From Actinomycetes bacterium (GTDB lineage: Bacteria; Actinomycetota; Actinomycetes; Propionibacteriales; Nocardioidaceae): a stretch of 64,000 nt of DNA. Where the stretch lies: the NCBI GenBank assembly GCA_023417775.1, contig JAEZEJ010000028.1, positions 15,005-79,004 on the forward strand, written 5' to 3'. Shown in pieces: positions 23,321 through 32,489 of the stretch (position 1 is the stretch's first letter; each line of letters begins with the position of its first letter). The notes beneath the pieces are model-generated. The model had not been told where the DNA came from and did no database searches. It saw nothing but the letters and a program-made list of their open reading frames with translations. Both the position numbers and the translations under genes were made by a program.

Positions 23321-24699
23321 CGCCAGCGCGACCGGGCCCAGACGGCGACGAGCGCGGCGGCCACCACCAGGATCGCGGCGGCATCCCATCCAGCGGCCTG
23401 GGAGACGGTGGTCGCCCCGATCAGGACCGCCACGAGGACGGCATCGGCGAGCCACACCGCCCGGCCGGCCGATGACATCTCGCCGACCGGCGTCATGATC
23501 GGGGTGAGCAGCTCGAGCGGCATGTGCCCCTTGAACACCGAGAGGGCGCGGCAGGCGACGATCAACAGGGCGAGCGCGATCGCGACATGGGGCGCGCCTC
23601 CCATCGCGGCCGCGGCACCCATGACGACGGTCAGCGATGCCGTGGGGACCACGAGATGCTGCCGGACCGTGGCGGCGGGCGAGGTGCCGAAGGCCGAGGG
23701 ACGGTCCCGGTCGAAGGCATGGAAGCGCAGTCCATCGCTGAGGAAGCACACCGCCACATAGCCGGCCAGCACCGCGATGATGGCGACCAGTGGTGTGACG
23801 GCCCGCTGCGCGATCGGCACGAGCGCCCCCGCGCTGCCGGCGGCCACGAGACCCGTGAGGGTCCGGCCCGGCGCGCGCACGAGGCCTACGAGATCACGGC
23901 GCAGGATCGCCGGAGCGGCGAAGGACGGTCGCCAGTGCCGGCCGATCCGGGTCGGCGCCCGCAGCACTGCTGCCGCCGAGGCGAGGTCGGCGGTCGCCGC
24001 GAACACCTCGACCCGGCTCCACCGGACGGCCTGGCCCCGGAGTGCGCTGGGACGGATCTTCGACAGGCAGCCCGGCACCAGCGCGAGGGTCGCGGCCCCG
24101 ATCGGGAGGACGACCAACGTCCACCAGGCGGGGGAACCGTCGAGCGATCCCCATCCGGCCGTCCAGGCCAACCCTGTGGACGCCATGAGCACAGCGAGAA
24201 GGGCGATGGCGCTCCACCGCCGCGCCTGTCCCGCCAGCCACCCGACCGCGAGCAGCGCGCCGCTGCCCACGGCGACCGCCACGACAGCGAGAGCGGCGAA
24301 CGGGCCCGGCCACTCCGAACGCGACACGAGCGCCACGACGACCAGGAACACCACCGTGGCGACGACCGCCGAGAGGCTGCGCCGCCAGGGGGCCCGCAGC
24401 CGCCGATCGAGCGGCACGGGTCCCGACACCACCCACTCCGCGTAGGGGGCCGGGACCGAGACGGGTCCGCGGGTTCGCCCCGCTGCCGCGACGGCGACCG
24501 CGACCAGTCCGGCACCCGCGGCACCCGCCCACCACGGCAGCGACCAGTCGGCGGCCGGGGCGAGCTGCTGGGTTCCCCACCGCGCCAACGGCAGGACGAA
24601 GACGAGGACGGACAGGATCGCGATGTAGAGGTCCGTCGCACGGTCGGCCCCACGCGGCCGCGTGCGGATCTCCCGCAGCAGCCGGTCGGGTGAGGTCAC
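23314..24699 (-). CDS. large membrane protein, ABC-transporter partner
   Basis: This 461-residue protein has roughly twelve hydrophobic segments, with short basic loops (RRWSAIA, RPSALRGQAVRWSRVEVFAA). It is coupled by ATGA to the ABC ATPase upstream and is the only candidate membrane partner, so it is probably the permease of a two-gene exporter. It does not show the usual ABC-2 or FtsX motifs. A mid-protein soluble stretch (about 230-275: LRAPTRIGRHWRPSFAAPAILRRDLVGLVRAPGR in outline) separates two membrane halves, like the fused permeases of actinobacterial exporters with unknown substrate. Confidence 0.72.
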   Translation of the reverse strand: MTSPDRLLREIRTRPRGADRATDLYIAILSVLVFVLPLARWGTQQLAPAADWSLPWWAGAAGAGLVAVAVAAAGRTRGPVSVPAPYAEWVVSGPVPLDRRLRAPWRRSLSAVVATVVFLVVVALVSRSEWPGPFAALAVVAVAVGSGALLAVGWLAGQARRWSAIALLAVLMASTGLAWTAGWGSLDGSPAWWTLVVLPIGAATLALVPGCLSKIRPSALRGQAVRWSRVEVFAATADLASAAAVLRAPTRIGRHWRPSFAAPAILRRDLVGLVRAPGRTLTGLVAAGSAGALVPIAQRAVTPLVAIIAVLAGYVAVCFLSDGLRFHAFDRDRPSAFGTSPAATVRQHLVVPTASLTVVMGAAAAMGGAPHVAIALALLIVACRALSVFKGHMPLELLTPIMTPVGEMSSAGRAVWLADAVLVAVLIGATTVSQAAGWDAAAILVVAAALVAVWARSRWRQ

Positions 24700-25328
24700 A
24701 GGCTGACCTGTCGCTGCGCCAGCCGCGCGACGAGGTCGTGGTCGTGACAGGCCATGACCACCGATCGTCCGTCCGCGAGGACCGCTTCGACCGCCGTGGC
24801 GAACAGGTCCTTGCGATCGGCGTCGAGGCGCTGCTCCGGCTCGTCGAGGACGAGGACCCGCGAGGGCCGCGCGAAGACCAGCGCGAGGCTGAACAGCTGC
24901 TGCTGGCCGGAGGACAGCTCGTGGACGAAACGATCGCGCAGAGCGCCGATCCCGAAGCGCTCCAGATCGTCCTCGACCTCACCGCCAGAGCCCCAGGTGG
25001 CGTGCACGAGCTGCACATGGTCGCCGAGTGTGAGGTCGGGGTAGAGCGCCGGCACGCCGATCAGGACCGAGAGCGCCGACCGCACCTCGGCGGAGCGTTC
25101 GTCGACCGGCTCCTCGTCGAGCAGGACCGTGCCACCGCTCGGGGCGAGTCGACCGCTGAGCAGACGCAGCAGTGTGGTCTTGCCCGATCCATTGGGACCG
25201 GTCAGCGCCACGCACTCGCCGGCGTCGACGGCGATATCGGTGGGCGGCACGAGCACCTGATCGTCGATGCTGGCGGTGATTCCCTCAGCGGCGAGCACGG
25301 GTCGGGTGTCAACGGTGTCGGCCATCAT
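24696..25328 (-). CDS. ABC transporter ATP-binding protein
   Basis: This protein of about 210 residues shows Walker A LTGPNGSGKTTLLRLLSG, a signature HELSSGQQQLFSLALVF (degenerate first residue), Walker B RVLVLDEPEQRLD and the switch His of MACHDHDLVARL. The start is one of three consecutive codons (GTG 25331, ATG 25328, ATG 25325). TAGGCT sits five bases before the second, so 25328 is preferred. It drives the downstream membrane protein; the substrate is unknown. Confidence 0.87.
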   Translation of the reverse strand: MMADTVDTRPVLAAEGITASIDDQVLVPPTDIAVDAGECVALTGPNGSGKTTLLRLLSGRLAPSGGTVLLDEEPVDERSAEVRSALSVLIGVPALYPDLTLGDHVQLVHATWGSGGEVEDDLERFGIGALRDRFVHELSSGQQQLFSLALVFARPSRVLVLDEPEQRLDADRKDLFATAVEAVLADGRSVVMACHDHDLVARLAQRQVSL

Positions 25329-25392
25329 CACTCAGCCTAACGAGTTGTCACAGGCAGCGTCCGAGCCGCTGAGGCTCTACGTCGCGCCGGTC

Positions 25393-25424
25393 GATGTGGT
25401 GTTCGCCGACGCGATCACCACATC
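25393..25424 (-). terminator. candidate terminator after recQ-like gene
   Basis: Perfect 9-bp arms GATGTGGTG (25393-25401) and CACCACATC (25416-25424) lie 24-55 bases beyond the stop of the helicase gene and before the ABC pair. There is no U-run, as usual for GC-rich actinobacterial terminators. Confidence 0.5.
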
Positions 25425-25447
25425 CGAGCTCGTCGGCTGATCTGGGA

Positions 25448-27538
25448 TCACCCCACCGAGGCCAGCGCGAAGGGCAGCACGGCAGGGGCACCGGCGGCAC
25501 GGAGCGCCCGGGCGGCGACGGTGAAGGTCCATCGGCTGTCGACGAGATCGTCCACCAGGAGGACCGGGCCGGGCGCACCGGCCAACGCACCGGACAGCTC
25601 GGGGCCCACCGCGAACCGTCCCCAGACCGAGGCCAGTCGGAAGGCGCTGTTGCCCCCAGGGCCGACGACCGGCACCGCCGGGTCGACCTCGAGGGTGCCG
25701 AGCAGCGGGAGCCGGCCCCGCTCGGCGATCAGCTGGGCCGCCGAGGCGACCAGCTGAGGCCGGGTGACCGAGGGCATCGCGACGACGCCGACCGGACGCT
25801 GCTGCCACGGCCAGTCGCGCAGGGTGGCGATCACGCCCTCCACCAGCCGCTCGTCGATCGGCGCGTCCGGGGCGCCCGCCGCGAAGATCTCCCGCAGCAC
25901 ACCACCCCAGCCGAGATCGGTGAGCCGGGCGATGGCACGACCGGCCTCCGGGCGCTCCTCGACGGCGATCCTGCCTCGGACATCGAGCCCCCGACGATCC
26001 GCACCGGTGGGCCACTGCCCCCGCGGGTCGATCGGCACACCCACCCGGCGCAGCTGACCCGAGGCCTGCTCGGCGGCGCCCCCAGGCACCTCCGTCGGAT
26101 ACCAGGCAACGGTGCACACATCGCACCGGCCGCAGGGGGTCGCGGTGGGATCATCGAGGTCCTGTTGCAGGATCTCCATCCGGCACCGCTCACCTCGCTC
26201 ATAGGCGAGCATGGACTGCTGCTCGGCGATCCGCGCCTGCTCGATGCGGGCGTAACGCTCGGCGTCGTACTCCCAGCTCTCGCCGGTGGCGACCCAGCCT
26301 CCTCGCACCCGTCGCACGGCGCCGTCGACATCGAGCACCTTCAGCAGGAGCTCGAGCTGGGTGCGCCGGATGTCGACGAGTGCCTCCAGCGCGGGGGTGG
26401 ACAGCGGCTCGGGCTCGAGCTCCCCGAGTACAGCCGCGACCCGCTCGGGATCGGGCATCGAGACGGTGGCGAAATAGCGCCAGATGTCCGGGTCCTCGGG
26501 ACCGGGCAGCAACAGCACATCGGCGTGCTCCGTCGCGCGGCCGGCACGGCCCACCTGCTGGTAGTAGGCCACCGGCGAGGAGGGTGCCCCCAGATGCACG
26601 ACGAAGCCGAGATCGGGCTTGTCGAAACCCATGCCGAGCGCGCTCGTGGCGACGAGTGCCTTGACCTCATTGGCCTTGAGTGCGCCTTCGAGGCGCTCAC
26701 GTTCGTCGGGATCGGTACGGCCCGTGTACGCCGCGACCGGGTGTCCCGCCTCGGCCAGCAGACGGGCGGTGTCCTCCGCCGCGGAGACCGTGAGCGCGTA
26801 GACGATCCCGCTGCCCGGCAGCTGACCCAGGTGGGCGACGAGCCAGGCCAGCCGCTCACGTGCGCTCGGCAACTGCAGGCACCCCAGCCGCAGGGAGTCG
26901 CGGGCGAGGGAGCCGCGCAGGGTGAGGACATCGTCGCCCAGCTGATCGGCGACATCGGCGACGACACGAGCATTGGCCGTAGCCGTCGTGGCGAGCACCG
27001 GGACGTCACGGTGCAGACTCGCGAGCAGGGTGGCGATGCGCCGATAGTCCGGGCGGAAGTCGTGACCCCAGTCGGAGATGCAGTGCGCCTCGTCGATCAC
27101 CAGGAGCCCCATGCGGGCGAGCAGATCGGGCAGCTGCTGTTCGCGGAACTGCGGGTTGTTGAGCCGCTCGGGCGAGACGAGCAGCACGTCGACATCATCG
27201 GCTGCCAGCCGCGCGCTGATGGACTCCCACTCGTCGACCGTCGCGGAGTTGATGGCCGCGGCCCGTACCCCGGCTCGCTCGGCCGCGGCGACCTGGTCGC
27301 GCATCAGCGCCAGCAGAGGGGACACGAGCAGCGTCGGGCCCGCGCCGCGGGCACGCAACAGCGCGGTGGCCACGAAGTACACCGCGGACTTGCCCCAGCC
27401 GGTGCGCTGCACGACCAGGGCCCGCCGCCGATCGTCGACGAGGGCGCTGACCGCCTCGAACTGACCGTCGTGGAAGACCGCGTCGGGGCGGCCGGTCAAC
27501 CGGCGCAGTAGCTCGAGGGCTTGCTCCTGGGTGCTCAT
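25448..27538 (-). CDS. recQ: RecQ-family DNA helicase with C-terminal PRTase-like domain
   Basis: This 696-residue protein unwinds DNA 3' to 5' in repair or recombination. The superfamily II motifs are seen: RTGWGKSAVYFVA (I), VIDEAHCISDWGHDFRPDYRRI (II), ATTATAN (III), AYTGRTDPDERERLEG (IV) and QQVGRAGRA (VI). A RecQ zinc site follows (CRMEIL, CGRCDVC). The last 180 residues are unlike E. coli RecQ. They contain PVLLVDDLVDSRWTFTVAARALRAAGA, the PRPP-binding loop of phosphoribosyltransferases such as ComF. This fusion is known in actinobacterial RecQ relatives but its role is unclear. There is no HRDC domain. Confidence 0.88.
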   Translation of the reverse strand: MSTQEQALELLRRLTGRPDAVFHDGQFEAVSALVDDRRRALVVQRTGWGKSAVYFVATALLRARGAGPTLLVSPLLALMRDQVAAAERAGVRAAAINSATVDEWESISARLAADDVDVLLVSPERLNNPQFREQQLPDLLARMGLLVIDEAHCISDWGHDFRPDYRRIATLLASLHRDVPVLATTATANARVVADVADQLGDDVLTLRGSLARDSLRLGCLQLPSARERLAWLVAHLGQLPGSGIVYALTVSAAEDTARLLAEAGHPVAAYTGRTDPDERERLEGALKANEVKALVATSALGMGFDKPDLGFVVHLGAPSSPVAYYQQVGRAGRATEHADVLLLPGPEDPDIWRYFATVSMPDPERVAAVLGELEPEPLSTPALEALVDIRRTQLELLLKVLDVDGAVRRVRGGWVATGESWEYDAERYARIEQARIAEQQSMLAYERGERCRMEILQQDLDDPTATPCGRCDVCTVAWYPTEVPGGAAEQASGQLRRVGVPIDPRGQWPTGADRRGLDVRGRIAVEERPEAGRAIARLTDLGWGGVLREIFAAGAPDAPIDERLVEGVIATLRDWPWQQRPVGVVAMPSVTRPQLVASAAQLIAERGRLPLLGTLEVDPAVPVVGPGGNSAFRLASVWGRFAVGPELSGALAGAPGPVLLVDDLVDSRWTFTVAARALRAAGAPAVLPFALASVG

Positions 27539-27635
27539 GTCCCGATCGTGTCAGGTCGCCCCGACAGAGCGCGGGGATCATCCACAGGTACCGCTCCGAG
27601 GGCGCTCCCACGCTCCCCGTCCTACCCTGAAACAC

Positions 27636-29318
27636 ATGGGATCGGCAGAGGAGACGGGTGACGACACCGACGCCGTGTACGACCGCTACTCCCGCCTGGT
27701 CCAGGACCTCCTCGGCGTCCCCGTCGCCCTGGTCACCAGGGTCGCCGACGACCATCAGGAGTTCATCGGCGCCGTCGGCCTCCCCGAGCCGTGGCAGACC
27801 GATCGCACCACCCCGTTGTCGCACTCGTTCTGTCAGTACGTGCGTTCCGACGACGCCCCGCTCGTCGTCAGCGACGCCCGCGAGGTGGACACGCTCCGCG
27901 ACAACCTCGCGATCGGCGATCTCGGTGTCGTCGCCTATGCCGGAGTGCCGCTGCGCGACGGCCACGGCACCACCATCGGCGCCCTCTGCGCGATCGACAC
28001 CGAGCCCCGCGCCTGGGACGACCGCGAGCTCGCGGTCCTGCACGACATCTCGCTCGCCTGCACCGCCCACCTGCGCTCATCGGTGGCGGCCGCCGAGGCG
28101 ACGGCCGCCCGCGAGCGCACCGAGCGCGAGAGCCGGCGGACGGCCGCGCTGCTGCAGATGGCGGAGGCCTTCGCCGCGACCACCACGATCCGCGACGTAC
28201 TCGAAGCGGCGAGCCGACTGGGCGAGCTCGTGGGAGCGGGAGCCGTCAGCATCGGACTGGCGGACGGCTCCGGGACGCTGACCTGGCACACCGGCGACGG
28301 CACCCGGACCTCGATCAGCGCCGAGGACTGGGACGGACTCCGGCGCGCACTGCCCGCCACCCCGGTCTTCACGACCTCGCCGGCCGCTCTCGGACCGGAG
28401 CTGCTGGAGCTGCTGCCCGATGACGTGACCGCGACGGCCACCGGCGCGGCCACCGTGCTCCCCCTCCGGGTCGAGACCCGCACCATCGGCCTGGCGGCGA
28501 TCGTCTGGTCCGACACGCTCGCGGTTCCCGCCGCCGACCAGCTCACGCTGACCGCCCTCGCCCGTTACACCTCGGTCGCACTCGACCGCGCCCAGCTGCT
28601 GGAGGCGCGGCAGAATGCCGCCCATCATCTTCAGCGGTCGATGCTCTCGGAGGTCCCGGCGATCGCCGGGCTGCCGATCCGCGCCGTCTACCGCACCGCT
28701 CAGGCCGCCGACGAGGTCGGCGGGGACTGGTACGACGTTCTGGAGCTGTCCGATGGCCGCGTGGCGATCGCGGTCGGCGATGTCGCCGGTCACGATATCG
28801 AGGCGGCCTCGGCGATGGGGCAGCTGCGCTTCGCCCTGCGCACCCTGTTGTGGAGCCGGCACGCCGAGCCGTCGGCGCTGCTGACGGCCCTGGACGATCT
28901 GAACGTCAGCATCGGGCCGGACGCCCTCACCACCGTCGTGCTGGCGATCCTCGGAGCCCCCGAGGAGGATGGACGCCGCACGCTGACGTGGAGCAATGCG
29001 GGTCACCTGCCTCCGATCCTCCGACGCTCAGGGCAGCCGGCCGCGCTGATGGAGGCGGCCCCCGATCTCATGCTGGGCGTCGCGGCGGACAGCATCCGCG
29101 CCGACCACCGGACCCGGCTGGCACCAGGGGACGTCTTCGCGCTGTTCACCGACGGACTGGTCGAGCAGCGGGGAGCCGACGTCTCACGTGGGCTGACGGC
29201 ACTGACCCGCGCCCTCGACGAGCGCGATCCCCTCGACCCCGATGACATCGCCCACGCCCTGACCCAGGGGACCGACCGCCGCGACGACCTCGTGCTCCTC
29301 ACCCTCCGCGTGGACTGA
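27636..29318 (+). CDS. GAF-SpoIIE (PP2C-type) serine phosphatase
   Basis: This 560-residue soluble protein has two GAF domains and a PP2C/SpoIIE phosphatase. The first GAF (about 15-160) has the CheY/LOV-like pattern SFCQYVRSDDAPLVVSDAR and YAGVPLRDGHGTTIGALCAID. After a helical linker a second GAF covers about 185-335. The phosphatase starts at LQRSMLSEVPAIAGLPIRAVYRTA, with metal ligands in VGGDWYDVLELSDGRVAIAVGDVAGHD and FALFTDGLVEQRG. Such proteins dephosphorylate anti-sigma-factor antagonists. TACCCT lies seven bases before the ATG (leaderless). No partner switch is adjacent. Confidence 0.9.
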   Translation: MGSAEETGDDTDAVYDRYSRLVQDLLGVPVALVTRVADDHQEFIGAVGLPEPWQTDRTTPLSHSFCQYVRSDDAPLVVSDAREVDTLRDNLAIGDLGVVAYAGVPLRDGHGTTIGALCAIDTEPRAWDDRELAVLHDISLACTAHLRSSVAAAEATAARERTERESRRTAALLQMAEAFAATTTIRDVLEAASRLGELVGAGAVSIGLADGSGTLTWHTGDGTRTSISAEDWDGLRRALPATPVFTTSPAALGPELLELLPDDVTATATGAATVLPLRVETRTIGLAAIVWSDTLAVPAADQLTLTALARYTSVALDRAQLLEARQNAAHHLQRSMLSEVPAIAGLPIRAVYRTAQAADEVGGDWYDVLELSDGRVAIAVGDVAGHDIEAASAMGQLRFALRTLLWSRHAEPSALLTALDDLNVSIGPDALTTVVLAILGAPEEDGRRTLTWSNAGHLPPILRRSGQPAALMEAAPDLMLGVAADSIRADHRTRLAPGDVFALFTDGLVEQRGADVSRGLTALTRALDERDPLDPDDIAHALTQGTDRRDDLVLLTLRVD

Positions 29319-29325
29319 GTGTCCC

Positions 29326-29355
29326 CGTTGAGTGTGGGGCACCCCACACTCAACG
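29326..29355. terminator. bidirectional terminator palindrome
   Basis: Perfect 14-bp arms, CGTTGAGTGTGGGG (29326-29339) and CCCCACACTCAACG (29342-29355), lie between two convergent genes, starting eight bases after one stop and ending six bases before the other. The near-perfect symmetry suits termination from both sides. Confidence 0.8.
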
Positions 29356-29361
29356 AGTGCC

Positions 29362-31701
29362 CTAGACCTTCGCGGCGGGCTTCTCACCCAGCGACTCGAG
29401 CAGCTTCTCGCCCTCGACGTCGAGATCGGGGAGCAGCCGGTCGAGCCAGCGCGGCAGTCTCCAGGCCCGGTCCCCGAACATCGCCATGAGGGCCGGCACG
29501 AGGGTCATCCGCACCAGGAAGGCGTCGATCGCGATCGCGACGGCCAGGGCGAAGCCGATCTGCTTGATCATCGGATCGCCGTTGAAGATGAAGCCCGAGA
29601 ACACCGAGACCATGATGATCGCGGCAGCGACCACCACCCGGCTGGAGTGCGAGAAGCCGTCGATGACGGAGTCGCGACCCCGGTGGCCGTGCACCCACGA
29701 CTCACGCATCGAGGACACCAGGAACACCTGGTAGTCCATCGCGAGGCCGTAGGCGATGCCGGTGACCAGGATCGGGAGCATGGCCATGACCGGCCCGGTC
29801 GAGTCCAGGCCGAAGAGCTGGTTCACCCAGCCCCACTGGAAGACCGCGGTCGTCAGACCGAGGGTCGCGAGGATCGACAGCAGGAAGCCGGCCGTGGCCT
29901 TCAACGGCACCAGCAGTGAACGGAACACCAGGGTCAGCACCAGCAACGACAGCACGAGCACGATCGCCAGGTAGACCGGCATGACATCGGCCATCTTCTC
30001 GGCGATGTCGATGCCCATCGCGGTCTGACCGGTGATCCCGAGCGTGACGCCGAAGTCCTGTTCGTAGCCGTCTGAGGCCTCGCGCAGCTCGTGCACCAGG
30101 GTGTCGGTCTCCGGATCGGTCGGGCCGCTCTGGGGGACGACGGACATGATGACGGTCCGGCCGTCCTCGCTCATGCCCGCCACCTCGGCGGAGGCGACAT
30201 CCTCATTGCCGGAGATGTCCTCGGCCACCGCCCCGACGGCCGTCGGATCGACCGGATTCTGATCGGCCGATGCCACCACGACGAGCAACGGGCCGTTCGA
30301 GCCCTCACCGAAGGCGCGACTGGTGACCTCGTAGCTCTCGCGCTGCACCGACCCCTCGTTGTAGTTCTCCCCCGATGGCAAGCCCATGCGCATGTCGAGG
30401 GCGGGGATGGCTGCGACGGCGGCGATGGCCACGACACCGATCGCGACCACGAAGCGGTTCTTGGTCACGAAATTGGCCCAGCCCCGGGCGATGCCGTGGT
30501 CGTCGCCGTCGACGACCTTGCGCGAGTAGCTCTCCCGGGCCTTCGGGCGGACGATCCGCTCTCCGACGAGCCCCAGCAGAGCCGGCAGCAGGGTCAGCGC
30601 GACGAGCACCGAGATCGCGACTGTCGCGGCGGCGATGATCGCCATGCTGCTCAGCAGGCTGATGCCGATCACCAGCAGGGCGAGCAGGGCGATCACGACG
30701 GTGGTGCCGGCGAAGAACACCGCGCTGCCGGCGGTGCCCACGGCGCGACCTGCCGCCTCATGTGCGGTGAGCCCCTCGCGCATGACCAATCGACGCTGCC
30801 GATTGACGATGAAGAGGGCGTAGTCGATGCCCACGGCCAGGCCCAGCATGAGGCCGAGGACGAGGGACATCGAGTTGAGCTGGTAGAAGTGCGCGAGGGC
30901 ATAGGCGCCACCCACACCGGTGCCGACGCCGACGATCGCCGTGAGCAGCGGTAGACCGGCGGCCACGAGCGAGCCGAGGGTGAGGATCAGCACCACGGCC
31001 GCGACCACGAGGCCGATCACCTCGCCCAAACCCACGACCTCGGGCAGCTCCTGCAGGGACCCGCCCGGCAGGACGTTGATCCCGGCGTCCTCCGTGGGCT
31101 GCTCAGCGGCATGCAGGACATCCTCGATGGTGCCCTGCGGCAGGTCGAAGGTCTGCTGGGTGAACTGGAACTGCAGCATCGCCACGCTGCCATCGGCGGA
31201 GACCACCATGCCCGGAACCGGCTGCGCCTGGGCTCCTTCACCGACCACGAGCGGAAGGGGCTGGTCGAGCTCGACGCCCGAGGCACGCGCCGCGAGCGCC
31301 TGCTGGACGGCGGCGACCTGCTCGGCGGCCTGGGCCTGGGCGGCCTCGGGGTCGGCACTCGCGGCGAGCTCGGCGGGATCGACGACCTCGCCGTTCTCGT
31401 AGACATCCGCAGCGGCCTGGCCGAGCGCGGCGGCCGCCTGCGGGTCGTCGTAGAAGTTCTCGCCGTCGGGTGCCTCGAAGACGATGGCCCCTTGCCCGCC
31501 GGCGGCCTCGGGCAGGTCCGCGGAGAGCTGGTCGATGACATCCTGCGCCGGGACGTCGTTGATCGTGAACTCCGAGCTCATCCGCGGCGTGTTCAGCGCG
31601 AGCGAGCCGCCGATGACGGCGAGCAGGATCACCCACGCGCCGATGAAACGGAACGGGTGGGCGAAGGCCGACTTGCCGAGCCGGTAGAGCAGCGTGGACA
31701 C
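29362..31701 (-). CDS. MMPL/RND-family exporter
   Basis: This 779-residue protein has the MMPL layout: one helix (FIGAWVILLAVIGGSLALN), an extracellular domain of about 180 residues, five helices, a cytoplasmic loop, a sixth helix near residue 400, a second extracellular domain and five final helices. The proton-relay motif GLAVGIDYALFIVNRQRRL and its counterpart YGLAMDYQVFLVSSMRE carry the typical Asp-Tyr pairs. The start is GTG. It probably exports a lipid or drug. The divergent TetR at 31791 is the likely repressor. Confidence 0.92.
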   Translation of the reverse strand: MSTLLYRLGKSAFAHPFRFIGAWVILLAVIGGSLALNTPRMSSEFTINDVPAQDVIDQLSADLPEAAGGQGAIVFEAPDGENFYDDPQAAAALGQAAADVYENGEVVDPAELAASADPEAAQAQAAEQVAAVQQALAARASGVELDQPLPLVVGEGAQAQPVPGMVVSADGSVAMLQFQFTQQTFDLPQGTIEDVLHAAEQPTEDAGINVLPGGSLQELPEVVGLGEVIGLVVAAVVLILTLGSLVAAGLPLLTAIVGVGTGVGGAYALAHFYQLNSMSLVLGLMLGLAVGIDYALFIVNRQRRLVMREGLTAHEAAGRAVGTAGSAVFFAGTTVVIALLALLVIGISLLSSMAIIAAATVAISVLVALTLLPALLGLVGERIVRPKARESYSRKVVDGDDHGIARGWANFVTKNRFVVAIGVVAIAAVAAIPALDMRMGLPSGENYNEGSVQRESYEVTSRAFGEGSNGPLLVVVASADQNPVDPTAVGAVAEDISGNEDVASAEVAGMSEDGRTVIMSVVPQSGPTDPETDTLVHELREASDGYEQDFGVTLGITGQTAMGIDIAEKMADVMPVYLAIVLVLSLLVLTLVFRSLLVPLKATAGFLLSILATLGLTTAVFQWGWVNQLFGLDSTGPVMAMLPILVTGIAYGLAMDYQVFLVSSMRESWVHGHRGRDSVIDGFSHSSRVVVAAAIIMVSVFSGFIFNGDPMIKQIGFALAVAIAIDAFLVRMTLVPALMAMFGDRAWRLPRWLDRLLPDLDVEGEKLLESLGEKPAAKV

Positions 31702-31790
31702 GCGGGCGATCTCCTCAGAACAAAGTGATAGACAACTCTCATATCGTAGAATGAAGTCCCAAGCCGGACCACGTTGAGCACAGGAGAGTC

Positions 31791-32405
31791 ATGTCACAGC
31801 GCCGCGACAGCCGTCGCAATGCCGAGCGCATCGTGCAGGCACTGCGCGAACTGTGGACCGCCGATGCCTCACCGTCGATGGAGCAGGTGGCCCAGCGTGC
31901 CGGGGTGGGCATCGCGACGCTCTACCGCCACTTCCCGAATCGCGGCTCGCTGGAGATGGCCACCTGCCAGGCGCTGTTCGCCGAGGAGATCGCCCCGATC
32001 GTCGACCGCGCTGCCGCGGCGGACGAGCTGGACCTGCTCGCGGTGGCCGAGGAGTTCGTGGCGGCGATCGGCCGCTATGCACCGCTGCTCAGCGCGAGCG
32101 AGGTCTCGGAGGTGACCGACGAGGCCCTCGAGGCGCTGGCAGATCCCTTCGTGGAGCTCCTGCGCTCCGGCCAGGAGGCAGGCGTCCTGCGCCCGGATCT
32201 CGAGCCGGTGGACCTCCTCTGGGTCCTGCGGATGCTGGTGCTCGGCCTGACCTCCGAGGCCTCCTCGCGGACCGTGCGCCGGCGATATCTGGCCCTGATC
32301 CTGCCGTCACTGGGACCCGGCGGACCGGCCATGCCCCCGTTGTCCGAGGACGACTACGAGCGACTGGGGATCGCGCCGGAGAACCGGGGCCCCGCCCCCG
32401 CCTGA
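31791..32405 (+). CDS. TetR-family regulator of the MMPL exporter
   Basis: This 204-residue regulator has the helix-turn-helix SMEQVAQRAGVGIATLYRHFPNRGSLEMA in outline (about 30-58). The C-terminal half is of the TetR_C_33-like form common beside efflux pumps (FVELLRSGQEAGVLRPDLEPVDLLWVLRML in outline). CAGGAGAG precedes the ATG. It is divergent from the MMPL gene across an 89-base gap that is relatively AT-rich, so autoregulation and repression of the pump are likely. Confidence 0.9.
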   Translation: MSQRRDSRRNAERIVQALRELWTADASPSMEQVAQRAGVGIATLYRHFPNRGSLEMATCQALFAEEIAPIVDRAAAADELDLLAVAEEFVAAIGRYAPLLSASEVSEVTDEALEALADPFVELLRSGQEAGVLRPDLEPVDLLWVLRMLVLGLTSEASSRTVRRRYLALILPSLGPGGPAMPPLSEDDYERLGIAPENRGPAPA

Positions 32406-32429
32406 CCAGCCCTACCCCTGGGTGGGCGG

Positions 32430-32489
32430 TACGCCGTCACCCTCATCCACCGGCCACGAGGTTGACCGGCTACCGCCGCCGCGGACGGG
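32430..32489. repeat. 31-bp intergenic repeat, copy 4
   Basis: A single unit with core GGTTGACCGGCTACCGCC starts at 32460. It is preceded by a degenerate inverted arm (TACGCCGTCACCCTC, 32430-32444) that can pair with GAGGTTGACCGGCTA. It fills the gap between convergent genes and ends directly on the stop codon of the downstream gene (32490). Confidence 0.78.

Noticed and set aside
25394..27511. 705-codon open frame on the plus strand
   Set aside because: It is antisense to the RecQ-family gene, which has a complete set of helicase motifs.
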